Shown here: piece after piece, positions 17,160 to 25,000 of the stretch
Layout: every line of letters begins with the position of its first letter
Position numbering within the stretch: position 1 is the first letter of the stretch
Assembly: GCA_963575745.1 (NCBI GenBank)
Contig: CAUYUJ010020281.1
Span: forward strand, 1,378,869-1,403,868
DNA: 25,000 bases
Reading direction: 5' to 3'
From: Prorocentrum cordatum
Lineage: Eukaryota; Sar; Dinophyceae; Prorocentrales; Prorocentraceae
Program-made: the position numbers and the translations under genes
The notes under the pieces: model-generated
What the model was told of the DNA's origin: nothing
The model's database searches: none
Seen by the model: only the letters and a program-made list of their open reading frames with translations

Positions 17160-17420
17160 CTGCAGACGGGAGAAGGGAAGGGCATGAGGAGCAGCGAAGA
17201 GGAAAGAGTAGGGATGAGGGGGTGGGGGGGAACGCAAGCAGAAAAATACGGGGAGGAAGTGGGGCGGGGGGATGATGGGAAGGCTGGGGGAGGAAGGGCG
17301 AGATCACATGAGGCGGAGACGGAGGGGGCGGAAGTGACGGGGGAAGCGGACAGGTGGAGAGAGAGTGACGGACTGAAAGAAAGAACAAGAGATCAGTGCG
17401 AGGTGGAGCAGCTAGGCGCA
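17160..17420 (+). repeat. Purine-rich tract
   Basis: GGAGA/GGGGA-rich sequence. Frames are Gly/Glu/Arg-rich on plus and Pro/Ser-rich on minus. Confidence 0.7.
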
Positions 17421-17900
17421 GCAGGATGAGTGTGGGAGGCGGGTAACTGAAGGGCAGACGTGGGAGGAGGGAGGGCAAGGATGATAAGCGGGCGGGGGTG
17501 GCGAGATGGCACTGGGAGGCACGATGATGTGCAGGGGGCCGAGAACACAATGGAACAGGGACGAAGAACGAAAACCGCTCAACCCTCGGATATCCCCTGA
17601 AGAATCAAAAATAACAGCCCCACTGAAGCCCTCTCCCCCTTCCCCCGCCACTTCCTCCTCCTCGCCCCAGCCCCTCCACCGCGCTCGCCGCGCGCGACTA
17701 TTGCCGCGCTCGCGGCGCCCGAGGGGAGGGACCCCCCCCACCCCCCCAACATCCAAACTCTCGTCCCCCACCTCTTCCTTCTCCTCCTCCTCCTCTTGTC
17801 TTTGCACTCTCTTCCTCGTTCCCTCTCCCACCTCTCCCTCCCCCCTGCCCAACCCCCTGCCCGACATCCCCGAGGACACTGAAGGCACTCGGGCGCGACC
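17421..17900. other. Unassigned, then pyrimidine-rich tract
   Basis: Single-copy to about 17625, then CT/CCCC-rich to about 17870 with CCTCCTCC near 17781. No exon is supported. Confidence 0.5.
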
Positions 17901-18450
17901 ACCAAGACAACACACATGATCGGGGAAAAGCCCTGCACACTTCCCGGGTAACCCTGGAAGCCTCCGCAAGACACGGGGCGGAGAGGACGGGCGGACACGG
18001 CACGCAACCCGCGGCTGGTGCGGAGGAAGCAGGCCGAGGCGGCGGAGAAGGAAGGTCCCAAAGTTGGAAGGGCGCGCGGAGCGCTCCGATACTCCCCAGA
18101 AGCATGGTACGGAGGACCGGTCGGGCATTCGATGGCGGGGGCAGTTGACAAACCGCGAGCCTGCTCCAGAACCGTCTGGGCCCGCGGCAGCAGCCGAGGA
18201 GCCGCCCAGAGCCCCGTCAGGGCCGCACTCCTGACGCCCTCGACGCCCCCCGCGACTCGCCCCCGCTCCCCGTAGCCGATCGCCCAACAACGGGGTGGCC
18301 GACACGCCCGCGCAGAACGCCCGGGACACTAGTGACAGCCAGAGCCCTCCTTCCTGCCGTGGCGCACGGCGACTGCCCCCCCCCCCCCCTCTTCCGCCAG
18401 CGCGCAAGGGCCGCGCTCCACAGCACGCGAAGAATTGAGCAGGGACCGAC
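17901..18450. other. GC-rich unassigned sequence
   Basis: No repeats recognised beyond a C13-type run near 18376. Long frames on the minus strand are compositional (Gly/Arg/Ser). Confidence 0.4.
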
Positions 18451-18662
18451 CGTCCCGGCATTCCTATCGTCCTACCACGAAATGTTCTCAGAACCCAAGA
18501 GTGTTAACTATGATAACGAAAACAATGTTCAATGTTCTTAGAACGTTGGCACGATGTGTTAAAACAAGACAGTCCCGGCCAGAAATGTTCTAAGAACATT
18601 TCGTGGGAATCACAAGAGGTTCTTAGAACATTGTTTGGTAGGACTATAGGCAAGCCGGGACG
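18451..18662. mobile_element. MITE-like element 1 (212 bp)
   Basis: Terminal inverted repeats of about 46 bp: left 18451-18495 and right 18617-18662. Both begin CGTCCCGGC and continue through CCTAT, GTCCTACCA and AATGTTCT.AGAACC. The inside repeats the AATGTTCT.AGAACATT palindrome (18531-18546 and 18582-18601) and a second GTCCCGGC word near 18572, so the element folds in more than one way. It has no coding capacity and is AT-richer than its flanks. No convincing target-site duplication was seen. Confidence 0.8.
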
Positions 18663-18836
18663 CTTCGCCACTGCTTGAAAGTATTCACCGCCGACCAAGC
18701 CACGCACGACGCAGCAGCTCGCCCGCGGCCCGCCAGGAGGGCCCTCCCACACGACCCTCCCGGACGGCCACCCGACGAGCCCCCCGACTATCCTCCCTCC
18801 CCCCGACGAATGCCATGCACCGCCCCCTCAACCTTC
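18663..18836. other. Spacer between the two MITE-like elements
   Basis: GC-rich sequence without recognised features. Confidence 0.4.
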
Positions 18837-19028
18837 GGCTACACGCAAGAGTGACCCTGGGTAAGAGTGACCTTTGGTGCGCGGTTATTGGGGGGCCGCG
18901 GAGGGACCAAACTGGGACCAAACCCAAGCGCGCAAGACGCTACTATCGCATCGCGCTCGGCGACTGGGTGACCCGAAATGGCCCGCACCAAAGGCCACTC
19001 CGGCGAGGGGTCACTCTTACGTGTAGTC
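18837..19028. mobile_element. MITE-like element 2 (about 192 bp)
   Basis: Inverted arms of 48 bp at 18837-18884 and 18981-19028. Shared landmarks are G.CTACACG, AAGAGTGACCC, GAGTG.CC and TTTGGTGCG. Inside the left arm AAGAGTGACC is itself repeated directly. The middle is unique and GC-rich. It is unrelated to element 1 in sequence. No target-site duplication was identified. Confidence 0.75.
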
Positions 19029-19085
19029 GACTCAGCCTCTCCGCCTGCTCTTTTCTCCCTCTCAACCTCTCCGTCGGGGATCTTC

Positions 19086-19113
19086 TGACCCGGGTCCGTT
19101 CAGACCCGGGTCA
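19086..19113. other. Perfect inverted repeat, 11-bp arms
   Basis: TGACCCGGGTC (19086-19096) and GACCCGGGTCA (19103-19113) around CGTTCA. Each arm carries the GACCCGGGTC palindrome, so this is also a direct repeat. Confidence 0.7.
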
Positions 19114-19135
19114 GCCAAGCCTTGCAGAATGCTGC

Positions 19136-19215
19136 AAGATCCTGCACCCAAACCCGGGCCGATACGAAGGATCCTGTAGGATCCCGCAGGATCCTGCACC
19201 CAAGCCCGGGTCCAT
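19136..19215 (+). repeat. Short direct repeat with GGATCC palindromes
   Basis: GATCCTGCACCCAAACCCGGG near 19138 recurs as GATCCTGCACCCAAGCCCGGG near 19190. Between them AGGATCCTGTAGGATCCCGCAGGATCC holds three GGATCC sites in a row. Confidence 0.7.
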
Positions 19216-19274
19216 GCGACCGACTCGAGGCTCCCGCCAGGCAGTGCCAAGAGGCCGACTATCGGCGGCGCGCC

Positions 19275-19650
19275 TCCTCCTCCTCCCTTCCCTCCTCCTC
19301 CTCCTCCTCCCTCTCCTCCTCCTCCAAACCGTCTGCATGGGCCCCCGCCTCCAGGCTCCCGACTCTCCGCCTGCTCTCCTCTCCCCCGGCGCGTGGCCCT
19401 GCCCAGCCGTCTGCCTCCGTGGCCCGCTCCCGCCGTCCCCGCCGCGCCCGCCGTCCCCGCCGCGCGTTCGTCGTCTGCCTGCTCCTTCCCTCCTCTCTCC
19501 ATCCTCCTCTCTCTCTCCTCCTCTCTCTCTATATCTCTCTCTGTGTATGTGTCTTGCCCTATCCCCTATCCTCCTCTCTCCATCTCTCTGTCTGAGCTTC
19601 TCTCTGCCTCTCTGTCTCTCTGTCTTTCCTCTGCCTCCACGTAGAGGGTC
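19275..19650 (+). repeat. CT-rich tract
   Basis: CCTCCTCC at 19275-19325, a GC-rich break, then CTCTCTCT-rich sequence at 19495-19635. Frames are Ser/Leu/Pro-rich and compositional. Confidence 0.8.
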
Positions 19651-19968
19651 CGCTGTCTTTCCTCTGGCTCCTCTTTCCCAAGTCCCCAGATGTCTCCACG
19701 ATGCAGAGGTCCTTTGAGGTATCTCCGCAGAGGTCCCCAGACCCCCCCAAGGGTCCAAAGCGTTCAAGAGCATAGATCCTCACTCTCCTCTTCCCTGCTC
19801 GTCCCCTTTTCGTCCAGAGGTCACCGCAGCGAGGTTTCCGAAAGCCCACAACAACGAAGAACACTTACCATCAAAAACCGCCTCAGTATCCCTTCTCTTA
19901 TCCTTTCTCCTTCTTCTCCTCCATCTTCCCCGGAAGGTCTGCGCTAAATAGAATACGGCTACCGCAGA
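19651..19968. other. Unassigned sequence
   Basis: Single-copy sequence with a CTTCTCCTCC patch near 19905-19930. A repeated AGAGGTCC word occurs near 19707 and 19730. No exon was called. Confidence 0.4.
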
Positions 19969-20063
19969 ATGCCGTCGGCGTTGCCACAGCGGGTCGCCCA
20001 GCACATCCTCGCGAGTCCTGCCTTGAGCATGCCAAAAGCCTCGGCCACCATGTGTTCGACACG
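19969..20063 (-). pseudogene. Possible fragment of a DDE transposase (PIF/Harbinger-like)
   Basis: On the minus strand a 31-codon frame between a TGA (20069-20067) and a TAG (19971-19969) begins KRVEHMVAEAFGMLKAGLARM. The VE..AFG.LK core is typical of the last conserved block of PIF/Harbinger (DDE_Tnp_4) transposases, where the Glu is catalytic. No other transposase block was found upstream in any minus frame, and the sequence after the core does not follow the family. If real it is a small decayed scrap. A chance match to a short motif remains possible. Confidence 0.3.
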
Positions 20064-20698
20064 TTTTCATGGAAGGCTGGGTGAGCATGGCGTTGGCGCT
20101 TTCACGACGCATTGTCCTGAATACTCGCTACGCTTGAACATTTGCAGAAAGGTATCGGCTGAGAGTACCGAAGCGTCTCGACAGCTTACCAGGCCTCACT
20201 GCGAAAGAACACTGCTTCTGTTGCACCGTCCAGTGTTTTCTGGCACGGGCTCAGAAGGCAATTCAAACTCGGGACCGCAGCCAGCGACGAATACGACCGA
20301 TACGCTTGGCCTTTCCATTTTGACAAACAAATTGTATAGAAGATGACATCTGGGTGGTAATTCTGATGACCCCAGTGTAACCTTCGAACCACCATTCGAG
20401 AAGCCGTCGCGCACTGCCAGCATGGTTACCAACTGCTTGTCCCTGTTCCTGTAAAAGGTGCACTATCTTCTTCCCGCCAACGGCTGCAGCGCTCTGGATG
20501 CAACTCCTTCTGTCTTGTCCCCCATCTCTTCCAAGCTGACATGCATCATGACATTTGCTTTCTGCAGCCGCTTGCCAACGAACGTTCGATACCAACCATC
20601 CAAGACAACGTGCATGTAGTCTGCGCACGAGCTTGCCGTGGTAACAACAAGCGCGACCCGTAGCTCACTGCCCTCGTTCTGGAATATCTTCCCCTCGT
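20064..20698 (-). other. Possibly coding or decayed coding sequence
   Basis: Near-single-copy sequence with all three minus frames open for stretches of 60-120 codons. Examples are a frame around VHLLQEQGQAVGNH (about 20460) and one around SVSVVFVAGCGPEFELP (about 20270). The last has fair third-position bias. Frames change without clear splice sites, which suits an old frame-shifted gene, perhaps the downstream part of the pseudogene at 20699-20980. Confidence 0.25.
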
Positions 20699-20980
20699 TC
20701 ACGCTTCCTCGTTCCTCTGGATATGATACGATGCCGTCGTAGTACGCACGGGATACGTCCCGTGGCGTGTTACACCCCCTAGCTGCGCAGCACAAGGCTG
20801 AGGGCACACGCTGGAGAATCTCGCCGCGCCGCGCAGGTACCGCTAGAAGTCCTCGAAGCTGGAGCTGCTGGTCTGGGGGGAACACCACCCTGGAAACCTG
20901 ACGACGCCCGTCTCCATCGCCCACTGCACTCTCTTGTAGTACTCGTCGCCCTCGGCGGATGTGCGGTAACTGCCCTGTGC
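20699..20980 (-). pseudogene. Decayed dinoflagellate-type domain (WAM.TG..CP.PC)
   Basis: Reading the minus strand from 20980, the frame shows AQGSYRTSAEGDEYYKRVQ, then WAMETGVVRFPGW, then TSSSSFEDF, a TAG stop (20845-20843), then RYLRGAARFSSVCPQPC in the same frame, ending at a TGA (20701-20699). Third positions are mostly G/C on both sides of the TAG. From memory, dinoflagellate predicted proteins carry a repeated domain with this order: a CxTA..GE.CY start, W.M.TGI, P.WY, S.F..FQ..L and CP.PC. Against that pattern two expected Cys are Tyr, an expected Tyr is Cys, and an expected Gln is the stop, each a single-base change. The function of the domain is unknown. Confidence 0.45.
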
Positions 20981-21110
20981 CGGTAGATGGCGCTTACACT
21001 GGAATGCGCCGACCTCTTGGGGCCGCCAGCGTGTGAGACCCCTCCTCATCCCCTTGGGGGTCGTTTGCTCGATTGAGAACAGGAATCGGACTGCACAGTA
21101 AGGCATCGAG
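20981..21110. other. Unassigned sequence upstream of the pseudogene
   Basis: The same minus frame stays open upstream into the satellite block at 21111, so an exon boundary may lie here, but none was fixed. Confidence 0.35.
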
Positions 21111-21625
21111 ACAACTCGAAAATAGCCCCAAGGCGGCCGACGAGCGCGCCCGAGGGCAACCGGAAGGCCCGAGCAGACCCCCAACACAAGCCCGCGCCGG
21201 CCCAAGATGGCGCCAGGACGGCCCCCCCAAGCCGGCCCCAAGATAGTCCAAGAGGCTACCAAGGGAACCCCGGGTGAACCCCAAGAGGCCCACAGAGGCG
21301 CACAGCATTGACTTTCAATGGGTTCTCTTTCGAATTTGGCCCAAAGGGTGCCCGAAGACAGCCCAAGAGGGCCCCTAAGACGCTCCCGGAGGGCTCCAGG
21401 GAAGGCTCCGGACAGCCCTGGTGAGAGCCCCACGACGGCCAAATCGGGCACCCGCACCGCCCCAGCACAGCCCTAGGAGACCGCCAAGAGACCCCCAAGA
21501 CAGCCCAGATAGTCCCAAGACGGCCCACGAGGGCAGAAAGACAGCGCAGAAGGCCTCCAAGAATGCCTCAGAGCGGTCCCAGGAGACCCCCAATATGGCC
21601 CAAGAACAACTGGAACGCTTGTCTG
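21111..21625 (+). repeat. GGCCC-AAGA satellite, block 1
   Basis: Degenerate units such as GGCCCCAAGATGGC, GGCCCAAGAGGGC and CCCAAGACAGCCC at spacings often near multiples of 15. Both strands stay open for 100-230 codons: Pro/Arg/Lys/Gln-rich on plus, Gly/Leu/Trp/Ser-rich on minus. A unique insert with a TTTCAATGGGTTCTCTTTCG stretch lies near 21313-21335. Confidence 0.85.
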
Positions 21626-21879
21626 GCCGCGGCTGTGTATCCATCTCTGGGCCGCGGCTCAGTCGCAGCGACTGAGGAGCAGGCCGAGGGGAGGAGTTTT
21701 TGGGCGTGGCCTCCCAGATCAGACCTGAAGTACACTTACGAAGCATCAAGGAGCATGGCAAGGAATAACCATCATGTGATTCCCCCCCCCCCCCTCCCCC
21801 TCCGCGGGCGGCGCCGCACCTGCCGACTCCAGGAGCCGCCCGCGAACGCAATCGCGCCATCCTCAAGACACGGCGCAAG
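21626..21879. other. Unassigned sequence between satellite blocks
   Basis: Single-copy sequence with a C-rich run (about 21782-21800). No exon was called. Confidence 0.4.
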
Positions 21880-22376
21880 ACTGGCATCAAGCTGGCCCCA
21901 AATTCGGCCCCGCAAGGGCTCCGAAAGGGCTCCAGGAGGGCCCACGAGGACACACCGGGGCCAAGGGGAACGTCCCAAACATGCGGAGGCGCCCCAGCAA
22001 GGCTCCAGGAGGACGCCCGGAAGCCCCAAGCCAGCGGAAAACGTATAAAACGAGTGCGCCCCAGAGATGCCATTCAATGGGTCCCAGAGCGGAGCAGGAC
22101 AGCCAAAGAAGACCCCAAGGGGCCCTTCACAGGAGGACGGAGAGCGGCCCACTGCGGCTCCAGACGGGCGAGCAAAGACAGCCCCCTGGGGCCCTCGAAG
22201 AGAGCACGGGGGCCCCAGGAGGGAGGCCCAGAGAGGACCCCAAGACGGCCTCCGAAGGCGCCCGACGGCACAAGAGCGCCCGAAAACAGCCCGGGACGCC
22301 CCCAGCAGGCTGCCAACGAGCCCGAAAGAGGCCCCAGGATGGCCCAAGAGGCTCCAAGAGGCCTCCGAAATAGGGA
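21880..22376 (+). repeat. GGCCC-AAGA satellite, block 2
   Basis: Same family as 21111-21625, including GGCCCCCAGGAGGGAGGCCC and GACGGCCTCCGAAGGCGCCC variants. A short unique break with ACGTATAAAACGAG lies near 22040-22056. Confidence 0.85.
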
Positions 22377-22436
22377 TACGAACTCTATACACCGACGCTT
22401 TGTTCCGACCCTGCGCTGAAAATCGCACGGGAACGC

Positions 22437-22515
22437 GGATCCTGGTGTATACGGGATCCTGGTGTATACATGTTTCGCTGTTTCCCCGCGAAGACGGGGA
22501 ACAAGTATACACCAG
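22437..22515. repeat. 17-bp direct repeat joined to a nested inverted repeat
   Basis: GGATCCTGGTGTATACG (22437-22453) is followed at once by GGATCCTGGTGTATACA (22454-22470). The CTGGTGTATAC part of the second copy (22459-22469) pairs perfectly with GTATACACCAG (22505-22515). Inside lies a smaller stem, TTCCCCG (22482-22488) with CGGGGAA (22495-22501). A further TATACACCGACG lies upstream near 22386. Confidence 0.75.
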
Positions 22516-22639
22516 ACCACCCCAACGTCGTCCCCAACCCTCGAAAAGTCGTAGGATTGAAAAACGGCCCGCCACTGGTCATGTATATGTTTCAGTTTCC
22601 GACAAAAGGCTCCGAGGAGGCCCCGAACACACATTCAGC

Positions 22640-22880
22640 AAACACAGACGACAAGACATCTTGCTATCAGAAACCCTGGGCACACTGTTCGTCGAGATGT
22701 GAGCGTCCTGCGGTGCCCCAGGGCGTGTGGAGGCCCCCGCCGCCACTGGGGAAGAAGAAACATCCGTGGGGCAACTGCTGGCAAGTCAATTTCTTGTATG
22801 ACGTGCCTACTGTACTCTACACATTCTGGACGTGCACCCCACGAAGTGAAAAGGAATTCGAATGTTCCCCTCCTCCAGCT
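22640..22880 (-). CDS. Weak candidate exon
   Basis: Two minus frames read ordinary peptides here. One contains GTFEFLFTSWGARPECVEY and EIDLPAVAPRMFLLPQW; the other contains ELEEGNIRIPFHFVGCTSRM before a stop. Neither has fixed splice edges. This could be the exon after 22892-23091. Confidence 0.25.
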
Positions 22881-22891
22881 CACTTGGGCCC

Positions 22892-23091
22892 TTAGGAGGC
22901 TGGTCGGCCCCCCAGCATTCGCACGTGGGATGACACGTGCAGAGAGGCACTTGCAACCCACACATGATGGAACAGCAGGAGCCGCAACAGCGACATGGTC
23001 ATCTTGATGAGGTCGCGCGTGAAGGTACGATATCTTGGCGCAACATGGCCTGACATTCCATGGGACTCACATGCAAGCAGCTGTTCTGAGT
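22892..23091 (-). CDS. Candidate exon with signal-peptide-like segment
   Basis: The minus strand is open here, and third positions are almost all G/C from ACCTTCACGCGCGAC (about 23023) to about 22960. A start at ATG 23002 would give MTMSLLRLLLFHHVWVASAS, which looks like a secretory signal with an Ala-Ser-Ala-Ser cleavage area. The frame ends at a TAA (22894-22892), so a donor should lie before it. If translation instead comes from upstream, the hydrophobic stretch would be a membrane segment. No family is recognised. Confidence 0.3.
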
Positions 23092-23386
23092 GCCTCTGAG
23101 CCAGAGGCGGCAATGTCACAATAAAGCGGGAAGACATACATTTGAGTGGGGTCTCGTGGGTATGCTGGGATGTGGTGGGCTGGGTTGCTGGTTCGACTGG
23201 AGCGCACGACGACAGACCCGCATCACGAAGGATCCCCCTCCTCCCACCCCACGGCTCGCCAGGCACAATGCGCGAGCGTGCGGGAATTGGAGAGCTGATG
23301 GATAACGATTAGAAAAGGAGTCCAGGGTCTTGAAGCCAGTGGGGCACCAACCGAAGCTTGGCCATGGATACCGCCGTCGAACTTAC
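23092..23386. other. Unassigned sequence, possible intron
   Basis: Between the donor at 23386 and the candidate exon at 22892-23091 there is single-copy sequence without repeats. It would be a plausible intron if both exons are real. Confidence 0.3.
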
Positions 23387-23451
23387 CAGATAAGACACCA
23401 TCCAAGGCCTGATACCTCCTGGGCACATTCCATACCGAACGCCTCCACCAT
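23387..23451 (-). CDS. Candidate first exon with consensus donor
   Basis: On the minus strand ATG 23451-23449 opens MVEAFGMECAQEVSGLGW and continues 21 codons plus two bases to a consensus donor, CTG then GTAAGT (23386-23381). A second frame, open from about 23596, also runs into the same donor (QQTAYGGGVRYGMCPGG). A run of AG-ending words just upstream (CAGCAG, CCAG, ACAG) could alternatively be acceptors. The frame choice is therefore open; the donor is the strongest part. Confidence 0.3.
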
Positions 23452-23614
23452 AAGCTGTTTGCTGGACTGCTGTCTTCTGCCGTGTGTTGTTTGTAATCGT
23501 TTGTTGTTTTCTGTATATGTTGCCTCTTGTCTGCGCAGTCCTGTCTACATTGAACTGTCCACCAGGGGGCACAGGTCTGGGGGGGGGGTCCGCCAAATTC
23601 CATGCCGCTCTGCG

Positions 23615-24075
23615 AAACCACTAGATCCCCACAGGACGGCCCCACGCGAAAGCCAAAAGGCCTCGAGGACGGCCCCATGAGGCTCCGAAGAGGGCCTCAA
23701 TAACCAAATGCGGCTGTGGCCCCAGGATGTCTCTAAGATGTCCCTGGTTGGCCCCAACACGTCACCAAGAGGGCAAACCAAATCGGTGAAACCAATCATG
23801 TGTTCAACCGGTTTTCCGTGTCAAAGCTTTCGCCCCTACGATGTCCAACTAGCGCATCAAGACAGCACCCATAATCCCCAAGATGGCCCGAGACGGCCCA
23901 AATGCGATCCCATAGTGCGTCGATATGTGAACAATATCAAATAAGATGGCCAACCACGGCCCCCACATTGACCCAACATGCCACATGGGCACGATGGCCC
24001 TCAGACTGCCCAAGATGAGCTGCCCCCCAGATGCCTCATGATGTAGCCCAAGAAATTCCAACATAGCCACAAGTC
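23615..24075 (+). repeat. GGCCC-AAGA satellite, block 3 (diverged)
   Basis: GACGGCCCCA, CCCAAGATGGCCCGAGACGGCCCAAA and similar variants in two patches (23615-23765, 23870-24075), with unique sequence between. A hydrophobic minus-strand frame of about 75 codons ending at 23849 arises from these units and is not called. Confidence 0.75.
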
Positions 24076-24289
24076 GGCTCAGTCTGGATGCCGGCGGCTG
24101 AGGGCGCAGCCCTTCATGTTCACGTCCTAACTGCGAGGCGCGTGTGGGAAACGTGTGTCTCCTGGTGGTCCCGTTAGCACTATCGCTTGAACGCCCCAAA
24201 CTCCCATAGACACTGAACCCCCCCCCCGTGGCCTCGCCCTGTGCTGCTGCCCACCTGACCCCCCCCCCCACCCCTCCCCCCCTCGATGG
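24076..24289. other. Unassigned sequence
   Basis: Single-copy with C-runs near 24220 and 24260. No exon was called. Confidence 0.4.
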
Positions 24290-24575
24290 GTGGGGCCCCA
24301 AAACAACAAAAGATGCCTCCAAGACGGCCCAAGAAGCCCCACCGAAAACCCGACGACAAGGTACACGATGGGGAAATCGAGCCAGCCTCGAAGGCTTTCC
24401 CGCGAAGACTGCCTCAAAACCCATTACATGCCATTGGGAAGCCCCCGAAACGCCGCCCCCAAGCGGCCCCGAAGACGCCTGCCAAAAACCTCACGACGCC
24501 CATCACACCGCCCATAGTCGCAAGATGTTTTCACGAAGCCCCAGACCAAGCTCCAAGAAGTCCAAATCACGTGAG
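24290..24575 (+). repeat. GGCCC-AAGA satellite, block 4
   Basis: CCTCCAAGACGGCCCAAGAAGCCCC and related units, more diverged after 24350. The Pro/Lys/Arg-rich plus frames here are by-products. Confidence 0.7.
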
Positions 24576-24972
24576 TCAATCTTATCCTGCGTCGCCCGCT
24601 GGAGAGTTAGTGGCAACGCTTTCGGCGACTCAGGCCAGGCAGAACGCTTTAGGCGCCTGGCATCTCAGGTTGAATTTGGGTGCGCGCCGCACTTTGCGCG
24701 CGGCGCCCCCTGAGTGTCTGATTGAAGCAGCGTAATATGAAACTGGCACTGACATGCGGATGTCCAACTGGCGAGGATAGGGCAAGCACCCAAATAATGT
24801 AGTCCCTGTCGCGATTGCAAAATTAACTGCTATCGCCACAATGCCCTACAAGGAGTCTGTCCCTCTGTACAGTCGGACTTGATTGGACAGGACACGCGAG
24901 AGAACGCAAGACCCTTCCGAGGGTCACATTGCCATAGGAATGTAGGAGGCATGGGTCGCGAGACGCAGGACA
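24576..24972 (-). other. Unassigned sequence with one weak minus frame
   Basis: A 69-codon minus frame (24839-24630) reads an ordinary peptide (starts MAIAVNFAIATGTTLFG) but lacks codon bias and splice edges. It is noted only for completeness. Confidence 0.3.
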
Positions 24973-24990
24973 CAAGGGTACGTACCCTTG
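24973..24990. other. Perfect 18-bp palindrome
   Basis: CAAGGGTACGTACCCTTG is its own reverse complement. It lies 10 bases from the window end, so it could be part of a larger feature that is cut off. Confidence 0.7.
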
Positions 24991-25000
24991 ATTTGGCTAG

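Noticed and set aside
21375-22702. Frames of 160-270 codons on both strands in the GGCCC-AAGA blocks
   Set aside because: The repeat is stop-free with spacing near 15 bases; opposite strands are equally open.

Overview
This 25 kb window looks like nuclear DNA of a eukaryote with a large, GC-rich, repeat-laden genome, most likely a dinoflagellate. Four things suggest this. The few credible coding stretches are short exon-like pieces with a strong G/C preference at third codon positions and GT..AG-type edges. All of them lie on the minus strand, as expected from the one-way gene blocks of dinoflagellates. One decayed fragment fits a domain pattern I remember from dinoflagellate predicted proteins (a WAM.TG core, a SSFEDF segment, and a CP.PC end). 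Between these pieces the DNA is a patchwork of degenerate satellites, dispersed repeats and foldback elements. Prorocentrum is a guess from GC content and repeat style only. No bacterial gene organisation, rRNA, tRNA, CRISPR array or intact spliced-leader relic was seen.

Layout. 0-5 kb: a 10-bp satellite, two pairs of dispersed repeats (815-962 with 2684-2830; 1070-1392 with 4031-4345), a pair of GCGCGC-containing repeats, a TTCTAGAA minisatellite, and a 300-bp tandem duplication. 5.1-6.3 kb: very long CCT tracts split by about 100 bases with minus-strand coding bias. 6.8-8.4 kb: the best small exons (6872-7033 and 8228-8383), possible degenerate copies of the second one, and a strong foldback element at 7421-7568. 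8.5-10.3 kb: a G-tract minisatellite, CCT/CAT/CAG microsatellites and purine tracts. 10.4-11.75 kb: two arrays of one 15-bp satellite in opposite orientation around a 143-bp higher-order satellite. 11.75-13.4 kb: GGC/GTC-rich DNA. 13.4-14.2 kb: the strongest gene, two minus-strand exons of an unrecognised membrane protein. 14.2-18.4 kb: GC-rich, purine-rich and CA-rich DNA. 18.45-19.03 kb: two MITE-like elements next to each other. 19-25 kb: CT-rich DNA, a possible transposase scrap, a decayed domain pseudogene, a GGCCC-AAGA satellite family, and several possible minus-strand exons.

No complete gene can be assembled from sequence alone, and no pathway or operon is visible. Many long open frames are side effects of stop-free repeats whose period is 3, 10 or 15 bases. 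Exon calls rest on reading frame, codon bias and splice-like edges judged by eye; transcript data would decide them.
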